A stretch of DNA of 64,000 nucleotides, taken from positions 74,357,590 through 74,421,589 of the forward strand of contig CM048844.1 in assembly GCA_026545765.1 (NCBI GenBank). Direction: 5' to 3'. The translations under genes were made by a program, and so were the position numbers. Below the pieces are notes generated by a model, which saw nothing but the letters and a program-made list of their open reading frames with translations, was not told the origin of the DNA and searched no databases. Position 1 is the stretch's first letter. Each line of letters begins with the position of its first letter. Shown here one piece after another: positions 63,601 to 64,000 of this stretch. Source of the stretch: Plantago major (taxonomy: Eukaryota > Streptophyta > Magnoliopsida > Lamiales > Plantaginaceae).

Positions 63601-64000
63601 CAATCTAACTTTATCGAGTGTTTCACAAAAAATCGTGTACTACCCCCTTTGAGTTTTATTGAAGGCAATAGGTCACGGAAATACGTTTTTAAATCGAGGT
63701 TCGATTAACCAAAATAGTTCAATATGTGCGTTGAATAGTTTTTATACCACAAACCATGTCATTAGAATAAAATTTGACACAAACTAACCCCATTGAGTGT
63801 TTTCACAAAAAACCGTGTACTAACCCCTTTGGGTTTTCTCGAAAACCAGATGTCTCAAAAATACGTTTTTAATTCGAGGTTCGATCAACCAAAATAGTTT
63901 AACATGTGCGTAGAATAGGTTTTATACCACAAACCATGTCATGTGAATAAAATTTGACACAATCTAACTTTATCGACTGTTTCACAAAAAATCGTGTACT
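57640..64000 (+). repeat. Mosaic satellite domain at the right edge
   Basis: This part mixes modules seen elsewhere. A 6-mer spacing of 1,077 bp links 57790, 58867 and 59944. The 5-mer marker GTAGGATAGGTTTTTTGTAC (or a close variant) reappears at ~60670 and ~61570, 900 bp apart. The 53.66-53.99 kb module reappears at 62822 and 63151. The final monomers (63540 and 63899) repeat with a 359-bp dimer spacing and share TCTAACTTTATCGA. The array continues beyond the window. Confidence 0.75.

Larger units (their letters stand above)
22988..64000 (+). repeat. Satellite array, main block (~228 monomers), continues past the window
   Basis: Uninterrupted head-to-tail monomers of ~179-180 bp, all in the same orientation as the left block. 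Every monomer shares a conserved half from GAGGTTCGAT through CCAAAATAGTTCAA, GTGCGTAGAATAGGTTTTAT and CATGTCATGTGAATAAAATT to GACACAAACTAA. Classes A and B differ mainly in the other half. I saw no other transposon or gene inside. Plant centromeric satellites commonly have monomers of 150-180 bp, about one nucleosome plus linker; calling this array centromeric is inference. The array has distinct higher-order repeat domains, listed separately. Confidence 0.97.

Noticed and set aside
13851-64000. Possible CRISPR-like array because of regular repeats
   Set aside because: Repeats are head-to-tail with no unique spacers, the unit is ~180 bp, and the sequence context is plant.
13851-64000. CENP-B-box-like motif in the satellite
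   Set aside because: No match to the TTCG...A..CGGG pattern could be found in either monomer class.

Overview
This window looks like nuclear DNA from a flowering plant, probably a eudicot. It is mostly AT-rich, shows no bacterial-style gene packing, and carries typical plant transposons: Stowaway-like MITEs, a hAT MITE with an 8-bp target duplication, Mutator-like MITEs with a 9-bp target duplication, and pieces of Ty1-copia and Ty3-gypsy elements. I could not identify the species. No intact host protein-coding gene can be supported.

Layout. Positions 1-13,790 are transposon-rich intergenic DNA. They hold two Stowaway-like MITEs, a short poly(A)-tailed retro-insertion, a small minisatellite, a widely spaced inverted repeat (955-1184 and 6973-7177), a complete hAT MITE (7238-7914), two related Mutator-like MITEs (8445-9275 and 12128-13235), a 2.4-kb block flanked by a 16-bp direct repeat that carries exon-like fragments (9449-11876), and the 3' end of a fossil Ty1-copia element (13380-13790).

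From 13,851 to the right edge the window is one head-to-tail satellite array with a ~179-180 bp monomer, about 240 copies, all in one orientation. It is broken once, by a 7.1-kb Ty3-gypsy-derived insertion (15,879-22,987). That insertion contains LTR-like sequence and an antisense reading-frame region related to the 'putative gypsy type transposon' family, partly duplicated in tandem. The satellite has two monomer classes, A and B, nearly identical over one half and diverged over the other. They are arranged in higher-order repeats: irregular 4- to 17-mers (23-36 kb), an 11-mer of ~1.97 kb (36-43 kb), a 5-mer of ~0.9 kb (43-53 kb, containing a ~3.58-kb duplication), a second 11-mer (53.4-57.6 kb), and a mosaic to the end.

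Monomer length, regular higher-order structure, short dyad symmetries and near absence of transposons suggest a centromeric or other heterochromatic satellite that is being homogenised actively; the centromere assignment is inference. The many 60-80 residue minus-strand reading frames across the array are by-products of the A monomer and are not annotated as genes.
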